Origin: Nematopogon swammerdamellus
Taxonomy: Eukaryota > Arthropoda > Insecta > Lepidoptera > Adelidae
Assembly: GCA_946902875.1 (NCBI GenBank)
Contig: OX336340.1
Coordinates: 23,079,566-23,143,565 of the forward strand
Length of the DNA stretch: 64,000 nt
Reading direction: 5' to 3'
Below, piece by piece: positions 10,512-20,959 of the stretch. The stretch's first letter is position 1, and the number at the start of each line of letters is the position of its first letter. The position numbers and the translations under genes were made by a program. The notes beneath the pieces are model-generated. The model did not search any database and was not told the DNA's origin. It saw only the letters and a program-made list of their open reading frames with translations.

Positions 10512-11869
10512 GTGGCTGCCATTTTGAACTTTTTAGTTACTGGACCGATTGCTTTCAAAATCGATATCTGGGTGTCTGTGTGGGCTCTGAATACGAATCC
10601 GTTGTCAAAATAAAAAAAAAGTGGCCGCCATTTTGAACTTTTTAGTTACTGGACCGATTGCTTTCAAAATCGATATCTGGGCGTCTGTGTGGACTCTGAA
10701 TACTAATCTGTAGTCAAAATAAAAAAAAGTGGCCGCCATTTTGAACTTTTTAGTTACTGGACCGATTGCTTTCAAAATCGATATCTGGGCGTCTGTGTGG
10801 ACTCTGAATACGAATCCGTAGTCAAAATTTATAAAAAGTAGCCGCCATTTTGAACTTTTTAGTTACTGGACCGATTGCTTTCAAAATCGATATCTGGGCG
10901 TCTGTGTGGACTCTGAATACGAATCCGTAGTCAAAATAAAAAAAAGTGGCCGCCATTTTGAACTTTTTAGTTACTGGACCGATTGCTTTCAAAATCGATA
11001 TCTGGGTGTCTGTGTGGGCTCTGAATACGAATCCGTTGTCAAAATAAAAAAAAAGTGGCCGCCATTTTGAACTTTTTAGTTACTGGACCGATTGCTTTCA
11101 AAATCGATATCTGGGCGTCTGTGTGGACTCTGAATACTAATCTGTAGTCAAAATAAAAAAAAGTGGCCGCCATTTTGAACTTTTTAGTTACTGGACCGAT
11201 TGCTTTAAAAATCGATATCTGGGCGTCTGTGTGGACTCTGAATACGAATCCGTAGTCAAAATTTATAAAAAGTAGCCGCCATTTTGAACTTTTTAGTTAC
11301 TGGACCGATTGCTTTCAAAATCGATATCTGGGCGTCTGTGTGGACTCTGAATACGAATCCGTAGTCTAAATAAAAAAAAGTGGCCGCCATTTTGAACTTT
11401 TTAGTTACTGGACCGATTGCTTTCAAAATCGATATCTGGGTGTCTGTGTGGGCTCTGAATACGAATCCGTTGTCAAAATAAAAAAAAAGTGGCCGCCATT
11501 TTGAACTTTTTAGTTACTGGACCGATTGCTTTCAAAATCGATATCTGGGCGTCTGTGTGGACTCTGAATACTAATCTGTAGTCAAAATTAAAAAAAGTGG
11601 CCGCCATTTTGAACTTTTTAGTTACTGGACCGATTGCTTTAAAAATCGATATCTGGGCGTCTGTGTGGACTCTGAATACGAATCTGTTGTCAAAATTTTA
11701 AAAAAGGGGCCGCCATTTTGAACTTTTAGTTACTGGACCGATTGTTTTCGAAATAGATATCTGGGTGTCTGTGTGGGCACTGAATACGAATCTGTAGTCA
11801 AATTTTAAAAAAGGGGCCGTCATTTTGATCTTTTTAGTTCCCGGACCGATTGCTTTCAAAATCGATATC
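10512..11869 (+). repeat. Left tandem array of the fold-back element, 13 units of ~109 bp
   Basis: Units start (GTGGCCGCCATTTTG or a variant) near 10512, 10621, 10729, 10838, 10946, 11055, 11163, 11272, 11380, 11489, 11597, 11706 and 11815. Variants cycle with period four (A: GGGCTCTGAATACGAATCCG then TTGTC; B: ACTAATCTGTAGTC; C: ends ATTTATAAAAA; D: starts GTAGCC), giving a higher-order repeat of about 434 bp. The last two units nearest the centre are the most diverged. Confidence 0.9.
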
Positions 11870-11934
11870 ATATTTTTTTAATGTTCACTACATATTGCTA
11901 TTACAGGATATCGTTTTTGAAATTAATCGGTCCA

Positions 11935-13625
11935 GTAACTAATAAGTTCAAAATGGCGGCCACTTTTTTTAAATTTTGACAACGGATTCGTATTCAGAGC
12001 CCACACAGACACCCAGATATCGATTTTGAAAGCAATCGGTCCAGTAACTAAAAAGTTCAAAATGGCGGCCACTTTTTTTTTTATTTGACTACAGATTCGT
12101 ATTCAGAGCCCACACAGACACCCAGATATAAATTTTGAAAGCAATCGGTCCAGTAACTAAAAAGTTAAAAATGGCGGCCACTTTTTTTAATTCTGACAAC
12201 GGATTCGTATTCAGAGCCCACACAGACACCCAGATATCGATTTTGAAAGCAATCGGTCCAGTAACTAAAAAGTTCAAAATGGCGGCCACTTTTTTTAAAT
12301 TCTGATAACGGATTCGTATTCAGAGCCCACACAGACACCCAGCCAGATACCGATTTTGAAAGCAATCGGTCCAGTAACTAAAAAGATCAAAATGGCGGCC
12401 TTTTTTTTTTAAATTCTGACAACGGATTCGTATTCAGAGCCCACACAGACACCCAGATATCGATTTTGAAAGCAATCGGTCCAGTAACTAAAAAGTACAA
12501 AATAGCGGCCACTTTTTTTAAATTTTTGACAACGGATTCGTATTCAGAGCCCACACAGACACCCAGATATCGATTTTGAAAGCAATCGGTCCAGTAACTA
12601 AAAAGTTCAAAATTGCGGCCAATTTTTTTAAATTTTGACAACGGATTCGTATTCAGAGCCCACATAGACACCCAGATATCGATTTTGAAAGCAATCGGTC
12701 CAGTAACTAAAAAGTTCAGAATGGCGGCCATTTTTTTTTAATTCTGACAACGGATTCGTATTCAGAGCCCACACAGACACCCAGATATCGATTTTGAAAG
12801 CAATCGGTCCAGTAACTAAAAAGTTCAAAATGGCGGCCAATTTTTTTAAATTTTGACAGCGGATTCTTATTCAGAGCCCACACAGACACCCAGTTATCGA
12901 TTTTGAAAGCAATCGGTCCAGTACCTAAAAAGTTCAAAATGGCGGCCAATTTTTTTAAATTTTGACAACGGATTCATATTCAGAGCCCACACAGACACCC
13001 AGGTATCGATTTTGAAAGCAATTGGTCCAGTAACTAAAAAGTTCGAAATGACGGCCACTTTTTTTAAATTCTGACAACGGATTCATATTCAGAGCCCACA
13101 CAGACACCCAGATATCGATTTTGAAAGCAAATGGTCCAGTAACTAAAAAGTTCAGAATGGCGGCCACTTTTTTTTAAATTCTGACAACGGATTCGTATTC
13201 AGAGCCCACACAGACACCCAGATATCGATTTTGAAAGCAATCGGTCGAGTAACTAAAAAGTTCAAAATGGCGGCCAATTTTTTTAAATTTTGACAACGGA
13301 TTCGTATTCAGAGCCCACACAGACACCCAGATATCGATTTTGAAAGTAATCGGTCCAGTAACTAAAAAGTTCAAAATGGCGGCCAATTTTTTTAAATTTT
13401 GACAGCGGATTCGTATTCAAAACCCACACAGACACCCAGTTATCGATTTTGAAAGCAATCGGTCCAGTACCTAAAAAGTTCAAAATGGCGGCCAATTTTT
13501 TTAAATTTTGACAACGGATTCGTATTCAGAGTCCATCAGCCCACACAGACACCCAGGTATCGATTTTGAAAGCAATTGGTCCAGTAACTAAAAAGTTCGA
13601 AATGGCGGCCACTTTTTTTAAATCG
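11935..13625 (-). repeat. Right tandem array of the fold-back element, about 16 units
   Basis: This is the same unit as the left array in reverse orientation (AAAATGGCGGCC words near 11955, 12064, 12173, 12281, 12394, 12504, 12614, 12723, 12832, 12942, 13051, 13159, 13269, 13379, 13488 and 13603). The pair of variants GACAGCGG...CAGTTATCG then CAGGTATCG...AATTGG occurs at 12855-13020 and again at 13400-13580, a five-unit higher-order period of about 546 bp. Long minus-strand frames here merely read through the repeat. Confidence 0.9.
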
Positions 13626-14465
13626 CGAAATTAAAACACCATGAACATTATCAAACCGGAAAAAAAGATTGTCGTAAGGAAGTCTCCAATCTTTTACTCT
13701 GTTCCTCGAAGTTTAGGTAAATAAGCCCTACTTATTCCTATCACTGATTATATTAGTACAACTTTTCAAAAATATTAAAACAACAGTCTGGTTTAATTTT
13801 TCAATAATTTTTTTGCATTCAAACAATAATATTCGTTCAGTATAAACTATTTGAAATAATATTACAAATAACAATTTTCAAATTCGCAAATATATCGCAC
13901 CATCATCGTCCGTCAGACTTATAAAAGTTTAGCTTTCACCTTTTTGGTACGAAACTCAATAATATGTGTTGTCTCGCCTCGTCTTAGGTCAAGTCAAATA
14001 CAAAAAAAAATACATGAAATCTAAAGATATCCTAACTTGCTGAAAATATAGCGTAATATAATGTAATATATCGTATTTTACATTACTAGCAGATAATATT
14101 GTGTAGTACATGAATACTACAATATTACTAGATATCTATTTATTATTGTAGTACACTTGTAATAACATGTAATCCACTATATTCCAGTGTAATCATCTGT
14201 ATTCCACTTTGTAGTACATTTAATACTATGTAGTACAGGAATAATACAATACATTTTAAACAACTATGAATTATTCTTTAATATTTGTAGTACACTTGTA
14301 ATCCATTGTAATCCAAGTTCACCGACAACCTGTGTACAATTTATTTCGGAGTGGCTAACCCCTCGGTGCGAATGCATTTTACGTCTGGCGTCAGTCTGGC
14401 GTCAATCTGGTCGTGACCAAGGTCACGGACTGAACTGATGCCAAACCTAGCGTGTAACCTCCGTC

Positions 14466-15084
14466 TAACGATGCGCCGACCTATGTCATCCTTCCACGTT
14501 CGCTTATAAGTCGAGAACTACTCAAACAATTCACGTGGGGTTTCACAGACGTATTCAATTCATGCACCTCTGGGTTGTTACTTATTTTTCCGCGAAACTA
14601 GCATACTATAATTATGTCACCTTGCTGACGTGCTGTTACTGCACAAAACGAATGCTCGCATATGGCACAGCTAACATTGTACAGAACAGAATTGAAATCA
14701 GCTTGAAATCTCGCTGCGGGCACAGCGGCGGCGGTCTAGGCCACCTCGATCGCTGCGGCACCGAATGCACTAACAGAACAACTGGACACCGTACTCCGGC
14801 CGTGTGGTCGACGAAACGCGAGTAACTGTTGCGCGGCATCGTTTGTGCGAAAATGCAGTTAAAACGCTCTCCAGCGATCGGAATTCGCTGACGCTGACAT
14901 TAGGAAGTGGGCCACGAGAGATTGACCACCAGCGAGCGCACTCGCTAAGCGGGCCAACTGCCTCTCAACGGCTCACTCTGCTTGTCCAGTGCCGGATGAG
15001 AGCCTCTCATGAGAGCCTCCGTGCTGTTAGACATAGTGCGTACATTCACAATTCCCATTCCTTTCTATTAAACGGTTAAAATCT
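14466..15084. other. No recognisable gene
   Basis: Mixed composition, moderately CpG-rich at 14700-14960. Two short plus-strand frames (14535-14825, 14804-15079) resemble nothing I know. Confidence 0.5.
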
Positions 15085-15118
15085 ATGTATTATAGGTGCA
15101 ACAGCACCTATAATACAT
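15085..15118. repeat. Perfect hairpin, 15-bp stem and AACA loop
   Basis: ATGTATTATAGGTGC, then AACA, then its exact complement. No partner element was recognised; it may be the tip of a small palindromic transposon or the remains of an excision. Confidence 0.8.
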
Positions 15119-15145
15119 CGTGTGGTTCTACGTTTATATTGTTTA

Positions 15146-15415
15146 CTAGCTTTTGTCTGCGGCTTTGCTCGCGTGAAATTCGTATTTAAAAAGAAGAAAG
15201 TAAGCAGGTAAGCCCGCTACCGTACCTTTATTTCGGCGCGCGGAACAATTCGGTTTGTATGAGAGCCACATCTTAGCGTAACCGGAATTTAATTTTATGA
15301 ATTTTATAATATTTAAGCCTATCTTGTGTCCCGTATAATCAAATGTGCTTGTAATAACTTTCATCGAATTCGGATGATCGGTTTAAAAGTTATGGAGGAA
15401 CATACATACATACAG
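15146..15415 (+). repeat. Dispersed lepidopteran-type repeat ending in ACATACATAC
   Basis: It starts ACTAGCTTTTGTCTGCGGC and TTTGCTCGCGTGAAATTCG, a sequence type very common in moth and butterfly genomes, and ends CGGTTTAAAAGTTATGG...ACATACATACATAC. A smaller related piece (CAGCGGCTTCGTTCGCATGA) is at about 36580. It is probably a non-autonomous retroposon; I do not know its class. Confidence 0.55.
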
Positions 15416-16034
15416 AAAATATTTCTAAAAATCACCAATTTAGTTTTAGTATCATACATATAGTCTACAAACTCAGTATCTCATAAAACAAAGTATCTTA
15501 CTCCATGACCATACCTTACAGATTTATTATTAGTATTGATTGATTGTATAATTTCATCCCTAGGTAGGTAACGTGTGTACACATTTCGAAAATTCCGCCA
15601 GTTCTAAATTGACAAACAAACATAGGTACAAGACGACGAACGTATATTTCTACGAAACAAGAGATTGCCTAAATGTTTACTGAAAAAAAGAAAATTCAAT
15701 ACCGATTCGTTTTCAATTTGAATATTATAACATCAAACAATATCCAAGCACGTACAATGTACATATATACGCATAAATTTAAAATGCTAATAAAAGGCGC
15801 CCTTCGCTGTCTGGGAAAATCTCGAACAGGGTTCGCATGAAATAACAGAGGAAAAATAATTATTTCAGTAAGTTGATTACGAGAGCACTTGAAAGGCGCA
15901 AAGAGGGCAAGAGTAGGACGGCTTAAAGAGCAAGAGTATTCTATTCGTCTTAAGAAGGCATGAATGTAAGAAGGTGACCTCGCAAGTGGTTCGCTAAGTC
16001 GCATGCACTCTGGTGAATTATGTACACAAAATTG
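15416..16034. other. No recognisable feature
   Basis: AT-rich spacer. Confidence 0.5.
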
Positions 16035-16209
16035 TTAGCACTCCGCAAACATGGTCCAAAAATACGACGCGATAAGCCCCAAGATACGGTGCACCGCGGC
16101 GCTGATAGTGCGCTGCCGTCGTTGAGAGCGGAACTTCGCCAGTGGCGGCGACGACGCGACGTCATCCGTGAACCGGCTACTTAGATAAGTCATTATCATC
16201 CTTCCCGTG

Positions 16210-16476
16210 AATGAAGCCACTGGGATGCGGCTCCGTTACGAGAAATCCTTCGCCGTGTCCCGCATCCTGATGACGCGGGTCGATGATAGTGCATGGCTGC
16301 AGAAGCGAAGGAAGATAGAAAACTTCGCCTTGCCCATTGTCTTGCTTGCCCATTCATTAACGATGGGTGAGAAGAGCGGAAGACCGCGTGTGGTGGCGTG
16401 CCTTGGGAGAGGCCTATGTCCAGCAGTGGACCGATACAGGCTGATGATGATGATGTTGATGATGATGATGATTCAT
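16210..16476 (+). mobile_element. LINE 3' end (RTE-like), 5'-truncated
   Basis: One frame reads ...DRVWWRALGEAYVQQWTDTG to a stop at about 16440, followed by a GATGATGAT microsatellite tail. The same GEAYVQQWT ending occurs at about 20070. This C-terminus with a GAT tail is typical of lepidopteran endonuclease-reverse transcriptase LINEs. Only the last part of the element is present, as expected from incomplete reverse transcription. Confidence 0.7.
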
Positions 16477-16721
16477 TTACCACTCCCGATCCTGACTCGA
16501 TAGAATCGATGTATGAGGCTCGAGATGCGATTTCAGAGCCAGAATTAGAACCAGAATCAAATTAATGTCATTGAGCTCACGAGAAGATTCCGCTAAAAAA
16601 GGCATTCACGAACATAGTTGGTGAACAGCTGGCGACCCAAATGTGTATAGTAATATAATTCAAAGCGCTGATCTACGCGTTTTCTTTGGTTGTTCTTAGA
16701 TATTTTTTAGATAATTCGGTA

Positions 16722-16935
16722 TTTGTGGCTATGTCAGAGGAACCAGAAAGCAGGCTCCGGACCAGCCAATATCACCTCCAAGATCTCCATATCTGAGACT
16801 TCTGTTTAGATTGCTGGCTATACTGAACTAGAGATCACAGCCAAGGCTGCTAGCTATGCGGAGATATTTCGTCCAGTGCGGTGGTATCAACCTAGTCGGC
16901 TACAATTTGAGCCTACCCCTCCCTTACTAGCAAGG
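16722..16935. repeat. SINE-like dispersed repeat, family 2, copy 2
   Basis: Shared with 4460-4674: CAATATCACCTCC, TTGCTGGCTATACTGAACTA, CAGCCAAGGCTGCTA, GTCGGCTACAATTTGAGCC. Here the block CAGTGCGGTGGTATCAACC is well preserved, which links the family to the family 1 SINE body. Confidence 0.65.
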
Positions 16936-17399
16936 GAAGGGACCTACTGTTTTAAACTGCGGTATATACGCGAAATTCAGGTATTGCAGCATTATTTGGC
17001 TGTCTTCGGTCGGTAATCGTAATAATGTTATCAAAAAGTTTAACATCAATTACGGAACATGATACACTGTTTTACTTGAGCTATATATAACTCAGGTAGT
17101 ATAAGTAATCGCTGCGAGTCCTACAGCGAGTTTCCTTCCTCGTTGGAAATTGCTTCCGGTGCGTTCTCTTCGTACTGCTCCGTGCAAGCTTCGTATATCG
17201 GTGTCTATTCCATTCCACTTTCAAGACGACCTTGCTTAACAGTGTGTTTAATAAAACGTTGAAACTCTGGGCTTACCAAAGAAACGCAAATTTAGATGAT
17301 CTGATAAAATAATTTTGCAAATATTGTTTCGGAGGAGCTATTTGAAACCAAAACGGGTGGTGGAATTAGAACTTAAATAATAGTATGAAATGAAAGATA
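16936..17399. other. No recognisable feature
   Basis: AT-rich spacer; a TATATATAA-like motif lies at 17082 but nothing supports a promoter. Confidence 0.4.
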
Positions 17400-17790
17400 C
17401 AATGAATGATAGATTGAGAAATAGTGTAGTGCGAGAGCGCTGTGATCTGAAAGAAGATATAGTGATAAGGATTGCGAAAAATACTTCGGTGGTTCGGTCA
17501 TGTTGGAAGAATGGATGATAGGAGACTAACGAAAGAAATTTATGGAGCGAATGTGATTGGAAGAGTCGGGAAGGGTCGCTTTAGACGCACGTACCTGGAC
17601 TGGACCAGATCGGGCATGTGTTCAAAAAGGGTCAAGTGCGTAGTACCCGTAACCGACGAGCGTGTATGAAGAATATTATGAGAGTGGAAGAGGCGGCTGG
17701 GGTGTGTCAGGATCCGTGGCACGTGGAGACCCGTTGTCTCTGCCTACCCCACTGGGAAACTGGTGTGATATGTATGGATAGTGACATATA
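17400..17790 (+). pseudogene. Non-LTR retrotransposon Pol C-terminus, frameshifted
   Basis: Frame one (17472-17669) reads LRWFGHVGRMDDRRLTKEIY and then a GRVGKGRFRRTYLDW block, a C-terminal sequence typical of insect endonuclease-reverse transcriptases. After about 17620 the frame shifts and continues as RRACMKNIMRVEEAAGVCQD..., the usual tail. Only this 3' part of the LINE is present. A second, more decayed relic of the same tail may lie at 30700-30830 on the minus strand. Confidence 0.75.
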
Positions 17791-18096
17791 TGTATGGATT
17801 TATGAATGAATAGGTACCGTGGTGATTTTAATAAGTGCCCCTTGTGTATGTAAGTCTATTATATATGCGTATTAAAGTATTTATGTAGTATCTATTAGTT
17901 TGTAGTTTATCACATTGCTTTAGTTACTGCTTAATACATTGCCACAAACTATTCTTGTTCGCCTGCATATACTTCTCCCACATCCCAAAGGTTAGTTAGA
18001 ATAGAATGCCTCGCGGCATTAAGGTCACCTATTGTGTCTAATTTGTATAAAGTGGTGTTCAATAAAAAAATATATAGGTACTAATTTTTATTTTAT
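17791..18096. other. No recognisable feature
   Basis: AT-rich spacer. Confidence 0.5.
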
Positions 18097-18235
18097 GTAA
18101 TCCGGTATGGGTGGCTGGGTTAGAGGAGGGTAGCCACTATCCCCTCCGAGAAGGTCTTCCATCAGATACTTCCATTTTTTGTTAGCTATACTGGACTCGA
18201 GAAGAACACATCCGAGGCTGCTATGCTAAGTCCCC
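18097..18235. repeat. SINE-like dispersed repeat, family 2, copy 3 (partial)
   Basis: GTAATCCGGTATGGGTGGCTG, CCCCTCCGAGAAGG, TATACTGGACTCGAGAAGAA, CCGAGGCTGCTATGC match copy 1 at 4460; the second half of the family is missing. Confidence 0.65.
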
Positions 18236-18560
18236 GTCGTGACGTCACTTGGTTTTAAAGCTCTACCGTCGCTACCTCTAGTCGTCTAGTTACCTCCCCC
18301 CCCGGTGTCGTCGTCACAGTCCGAGAGCTGGCTCCAGATACCATCATCGTGCCCGCTCCGACGCGGATCGCACAAAACGTGCACACTTACCCATGCGCAG
18401 GCAGAGTAACGGAGACACGACCCGCGGCGACTGAGGCCGTTAGTTAAGCGATTCCAGGCCGCCCCGCCTGCATCTCCTGCGGACTCGGCCGGCGAGCATC
18501 GTGATTGCAGTGCCCACCTACCGTTGCTGTCGCTTAATCTGGTACCTCCAATACTGTTAA
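18236..18560. other. No recognisable gene
   Basis: Moderately GC-rich DNA (18290-18520); no homology recognised. Confidence 0.4.
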
Positions 18561-18857
18561 GCCGCGTATCCACTAGAGGCAGATTCGGGGCGAGGCAGCC
18601 GCTCGACCCGAGGCCGCACAAGGTGGAGACGGTGCCTCAACATGAGGCACGCCGCGCCAAGAGGCAAATTCGTCGCCGCGGGCCGAGCCATATTTTGTCG
18701 GTTTTTTGCCGCGCTCAAAGGAGCCTCAGTCCGAGCCGTGCACTTGGTCCACGCCTCACCTTGATCCGCAACGTGCCTCAAGCCCACCACGAGCCTATGC
18801 CTCAGTTTGCTTCAAGTCGAGGCTGCTCGGCCTGAGGCTGCTCTAATGGATACGCGC
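18561..18857. mobile_element. GC-rich MITE with GCGTATCCA inverted termini
   Basis: The left end CGCGTATCCACTAGAG and the right end CTCTAATGGATACGCGC are inverted copies with one mismatch, and the similarity continues inward with GAGGC/GCCTC words. The interior has no convincing frame. No exact target duplication is visible (GTTAA before, TTTAC after). Confidence 0.6.
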
Positions 18858-18953
18858 TTTACGCTGCTGGTACTATTCGACACAAGAAATATTCCAGTAA
18901 ACCAAGACCGCTTAGGTGGACACATTCAAAGGTATGGCCTCAAACATGGGATC

Positions 18954-19376
18954 AAAGAAAAACGGCCAAGTGCGAGTCGGACTCGCGCACCGACGACGGT
19001 TCCGTACCACGACGTAATTCTCCGGTTTGTATTATTATTTGTTGTTTTACTTTAGAGTTTGCACTATAATTTCACCAAGTTTGACGGTTATATGTATTAC
19101 TGTTTTTACGATAGAGCAAAAACAACTTGAGAAAAAAACGATTATTGAATACGCCGCGCCGTATATCCGTCACTTGGTCTTGCGGTCCCTCTTAATTCAA
19201 GTTGAGGTCCCCCGACCTTGCTTACACATAAATTTCGTTACCTCTCGGTAATCTATAAATATTCTAAGTTTCAAGAAGACAGCTCGAACCGTTTAGGAGC
19301 TAGAGGCTGCGACAGACAAACGGACGGAAGGACAAGGTTAGGTTCTGTAGCCACCGTCGCTGGCTACAGAACCCTA
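18954..19376 (+). repeat. Dispersed repeat family 3 (CGGCCAAGTGCGAGTCGGAC type), copy 1
   Basis: It begins AAAACGGCCAAGTGCGAGTC..GACTCGCGCACC, then GGTTCCGTA, and ends at ACAGACAAACGGACGGAAGG and GGCTACAGAACCCTAAAAA. The same order occurs at 40474-40903. Near its 3' end a perfect hairpin GTTCTGTAGCCA / TGGCTACAGAAC (19341-19371) is present. This type is widespread in Lepidoptera; its class is not known to me. Confidence 0.7.
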
Positions 19377-19917
19377 AAAATAGTGCGCGCTGGGCAGCGA
19401 TATCCCACTCGCGACCAATACTGCGTTCATCATTTCCAGCCACCGAGCATACAGACTGTATCCTCCTTGTTTCCAGCCCCCGAAATATCCTCGGGACCCG
19501 AGTCCCGCTCCCGACACAGATGTTTATACATAAAAATATTTATATTCTAGGAAACATTTACAACAGACCCAATACAATAATTTCCCTAATACTAATATTT
19601 ACACAGTGATTTACTAAAGCAAAGGGTTCGGGTCTGTGATTTTATCGATATGGGGTATGTCGTGCAGGCGCAGAAATAAATAAATAGTAAGCAAATAAAG
19701 TGATTCAGCTATAATGCTGTCCCCCTTACCCCACTCACTGTCTCTGTCTCGTGTTATTGTTAGTGCTGGCTGCCTGAGCGGCAACACGTGCCGTCATAGA
19801 CAAACACGACGAGAGTGCATAATGTTATTATAACATCATCAATCGTAACGTTGTCCGTAATAAAAACATCAGCGGATTTCTACTATGTAAATGGCGTGAG
19901 GAAACTCTGAAAAGGTT
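19377..19917. other. No recognisable feature
   Basis: Spacer DNA; no gene or repeat recognised. Confidence 0.5.
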
Positions 19918-19958
19918 ACTGGAGTTTTTAGTTTTTTTATGGTTCCGCACCTCAAAAG

Positions 19959-20103
19959 CTCAAGTGACAGTGGGCTGGGCACGTCAGCCGAAGAACGAAA
20001 AGCAGTGGTTCCGTAGCGCTGAAAGCCGGGAAAACTGGAGGAAAATTTGAAAAATTGGAGAGGCGTATGTCCAGCAGTGGACGCTTACTAGCTGACTGAC
20101 TGT
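19959..20103 (+). mobile_element. Nested LINE 3' end with 10-bp target duplication
   Basis: A ~145-bp 5'-truncated piece coding GEAYVQQWT then a stop, ending in CTGACTGACTGT. It is flanked by ACCTCAAAAG at 19949-19958 and again at 20104-20113, the target duplication made on insertion. Confidence 0.75.
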
Positions 20104-20172
20104 ACCTCAAAAGAGGAAAAAGCGGAACATATAGGTTCACTCTTGTGTGTGTCCGTGTGTCTGTCTGTCTGT

Positions 20173-20242
20173 TCGTCTGTCAGAGCGTATTTTTTCCGAA
20201 TCTACTGTCGTCTGTCAGAGCGTATTTTTTCCGAATCTACTG
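20173..20242. repeat. Perfect 35-bp tandem duplication
   Basis: Two adjacent identical 35-bp copies starting TCGTCTGTCAGAGCG (20173-20207 and 20208-20242). Confidence 0.9.
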
Positions 20243-20525
20243 GACGAAAAAAGTTGGTACATATATGACCCAATCACGGACGTATGGCGTAAGTAAATAA
20301 ACGAAGTTGGGAGACAAATTAATAAAAATGCATCATGTGTCAATGAAAAGGGCTCGCTATAAGGAATACAAATATTTTTTTTATAATTTTAATAGGCATA
20401 GTTAGAAGAAAATATACAAAAAATGAGCCTCCCCCGCCCCATCTCCGAAACAACTAAGTCTAAAATTTCGAAAAACAATAGGGACTATAGGATAGGGCCT
20501 CTCTTATAATTTATTCTTCTTTTCT

Positions 20526-20761
20526 CTCCTTATATTACTAGGTAGGTGGTAGGGTTTAACCCGCCCGGGTTGTTACCACCGCACTGAATGAAAGGTCGGT
20601 CGAAACGGCTATGTAAATAGTTTGTTTTCCGTCCAGTTCAGTGTAGCCGGCACGACCGAAAGCAAGGCTGACGTGGCACCAAGTTCACCCGGTGTTATGG
20701 GCTGACATCACGGATGTTGTAGGTGATGTAGCCAACCGTGTCAGGTTCCATTAAAAAAAAA
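20526..20761 (+). repeat. SINE family 1 body with poly(A) tail
   Basis: ACTAGGTAGGTGGTAGGG..., GTCGAAACGGCTATGTAAAT, CCAGTTCAGTGTAGCCGGCA, GGGCTGACATCACGGATGTT, CCGTGTCAGGTTCCAT then A9. Close to the copy at 21399. Confidence 0.85.
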
Positions 20762-20959
20762 CAGGAAAACCTAAACGAAAATCCTAAAGTCTTAAAAGTT
20801 CTCACGGAAAACGCAATGGTACGGAACCCTCTCCACTCGAGTTCGAGTAGCACTTGACAGCTTTTTTTCATAAAAAAGCCGCAAAAAAGTGTTTTGAATT
20901 TGCAATGAAATGAAACCATACTTCCAGCGCACAACATAATATAACCATAAAATTGATTG

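Larger units (their letters stand above)
9787..14465. mobile_element. 4.7-kb fold-back element with tandem arrays in both arms
   Basis: The termini 9787-9825 and 14427-14465 are perfect 39-bp inverted repeats (starting GACGGAGGTTACACGC). Inward, both arms carry in mirror order: diverged subterminal DNA with CGAGGGGTT.ACCACT; a block rich in GTAATAC/GTAGTAC words; a GAGACTTCCTTACGAC block; then a long array of a ~109-bp unit. The arrays face each other across about 40 bp near 11870-11910, so there is no space for a transposase. No clear target duplication is visible (TCTGCAT before, TAACGATG after). The architecture resembles Drosophila Foldback and Galileo elements, but I see no sequence evidence tying it to a superfamily. 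Confidence 0.85.
19918..20300 (+). repeat. GGTTCCGCACCTCAAAAG-type dispersed repeat, split by a LINE
   Basis: The repeat reads TTATGGTTCCGCACCTCAAAAG, is interrupted at 19959-20103, and resumes with GAGGAAAAAGCGGAACATAT and CTGTCTGTCTG. The same arrangement without the insertion is familiar from lepidopteran sequence. Confidence 0.6.

Noticed and set aside
10512..11869. Regularly spaced repeats as a CRISPR-like array
   Set aside because: Units are contiguous with no unique spacers, the DNA is eukaryotic, and the array is part of a transposon.
12089..13495. Several minus-strand frames beginning MAAILNFLVTGPIAF...
   Set aside because: They are translations of the ~109-bp tandem unit of the fold-back element; the unit length is not a multiple of three and the frames break at each unit.
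16035..16220. Minus-strand frame ending ...HRILGLIASYFWTMFAEC
   Set aside because: Short, partly overlaps the LINE 3' end, no family match.
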